Positions 6,115 to 6,490 of a DNA stretch of 6,490 bases are shown piece by piece (position 1 is the stretch's first letter; every line of letters begins with the position of its first letter). A model generated the notes under the pieces. The model made no database searches and was not told the origin of the DNA. It saw nothing but the letters and a program-made list of their open reading frames with translations. Origin of the DNA: Candidatus Dormiibacterota bacterium (GTDB lineage: Bacteria > Chloroflexota > Dormibacteria > Aeolococcales > Aeolococcaceae); assembly GCA_019234035.1 (NCBI GenBank), contig JAFALX010000422.1:1-6490 (forward strand), in the 5' to 3' direction. The translations under genes were made by a program, and so were the position numbers.

Positions 6115-6139
6115 CGTTTCTATTCAGCCTCGAGGTCTC

Positions 6140-6490
6140 TCAGTGCGACTGAATCGAGATCTCGTCCCAGTAGTAGTCGGCCTGGGTGTTGGAGCCGGCG
6201 CCCTTCACGTAGGACTTGATGAAGAACTGACCGACCGAGTAGTACAGCGGGATGTCGACGACGTCGGTCGACAGCATCTGCGAAAGCTGCTTGTACAGCG
6301 GCAGGGCCTGGTCGATCGGCTCGGCGTCGGCCTTGGCCAGCGTGTCGTCGTAGGTCTTGTTCGGATCGTTGGCACCGTCACCACAGGAGCCGTCGTCGGC
6401 GTAACCGCTGGTGTTGGCGCCGCAGGCGCTGGTGCCCCAGAGGTTGTCGAACCAGTCCTGCGGGTGGTTGTAGTCGAACTGCCAGCCGTC
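6140..6490 (-). CDS. oppA: Extracellular peptide-binding protein of the ABC importer, C-terminal 116 residues
   Basis: The gene enters from the window's right edge, so its signal peptide and most of the protein are not visible. The 116 codons before the TGA (6140-6142) match the C-terminal lobe of the family-5 solute-binding proteins (OppA/DppA type). The visible blocks are DGWQFDYNHPQDWFDNLWG, then a linker ending DPNKTYDDTLAKA, then QALPLYKQLSQMLSTDVVDI and PLYYSVGQFFIKSYVKG, and finally an aromatic DYYWDEI segment. In the family this protein captures peptides outside the cell and delivers them to OppB/OppC. Two cysteines, in TSACGAN and DGSCGDG, are close together and could form a disulfide in the secreted protein. 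It lies 95 nt upstream of oppB, with a terminator between. OppA is used as a working name; the ligand (di-, oligopeptide, nickel or other) cannot be read from this fragment. Confidence 0.9.
   Translation of the reverse strand, partial: DGWQFDYNHPQDWFDNLWGTSACGANTSGYADDGSCGDGANDPNKTYDDTLAKADAEPIDQALPLYKQLSQMLSTDVVDIPLYYSVGQFFIKSYVKGAGSNTQADYYWDEISIQSH

Noticed and set aside
1..6490. CRISPR array, insertion sequence, prophage, toxin-antitoxin or defence system
   Set aside because: I saw no spaced direct repeats, transposase, integrase or defence-type genes. All coding space is accounted for by opp genes, recA and recX.

Overview
The window is strongly GC-rich, with third codon positions mostly G or C. 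All recognisable genes lie on the minus strand, so they are transcribed from the high-coordinate end to the low. In transcription order it holds the C-terminal part of a peptide-binding protein gene, two permease genes and two ATPase genes of an Opp/Dpp-type ABC importer, then recA, then a recX interrupted by an in-frame stop. The base composition, the compact operon and the four-cysteine ATPase C-termini would suit a high-GC Gram-positive such as an actinobacterium. No taxonomic marker settles this, and other GC-rich phyla remain possible.

Positions 6140-6490 encode the last 116 residues of the extracellular substrate-binding protein. A strong intrinsic terminator (12-bp stem plus U-run) sits between this gene and the permeases. 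Positions 1981-6044 carry oppB, oppC, oppD and oppF, packed with a 1-nt gap, a 9-nt gap and an 11-nt overlap, so they are almost certainly co-transcribed. Together the five proteins form a peptide importer: the binding protein captures peptide outside, OppB/OppC form the channel, and OppD/OppF hydrolyse ATP in the cytoplasm. The terminator probably lets the binding protein be made in excess over the membrane complex.

Positions 1768-1980 are the oppF-recA intergenic region. It contains a good sigma70-type promoter for recA (TTGCCA, 17 nt, TACAGT). Overlapping the -10 is a LexA/SOS-box-like GTAC-N4-GTTC, followed by a perfect GTTCGC-N8-GCGAAC inverted repeat. This is what a DNA-damage-inducible recA would be expected to show. 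RecA (622-1767) is complete, with all key ATPase residues and an unusual N-terminal extension of about 35 residues.

Positions 445-621 separate recA from recX and hold two perfect hairpins (9 bp and 14 bp) that may limit transcription into recX. The recX frame begins near 444 (possibly 480) and is broken by TAG at 310-312. It then continues open with clear RecX homology for 103 codons to the window edge. That is the most unusual feature here: a nonsense mutation, a sequencing error or, less likely, readthrough. I found no evidence of a previously undescribed system; the rest is a conventional opp operon next to recA-recX.
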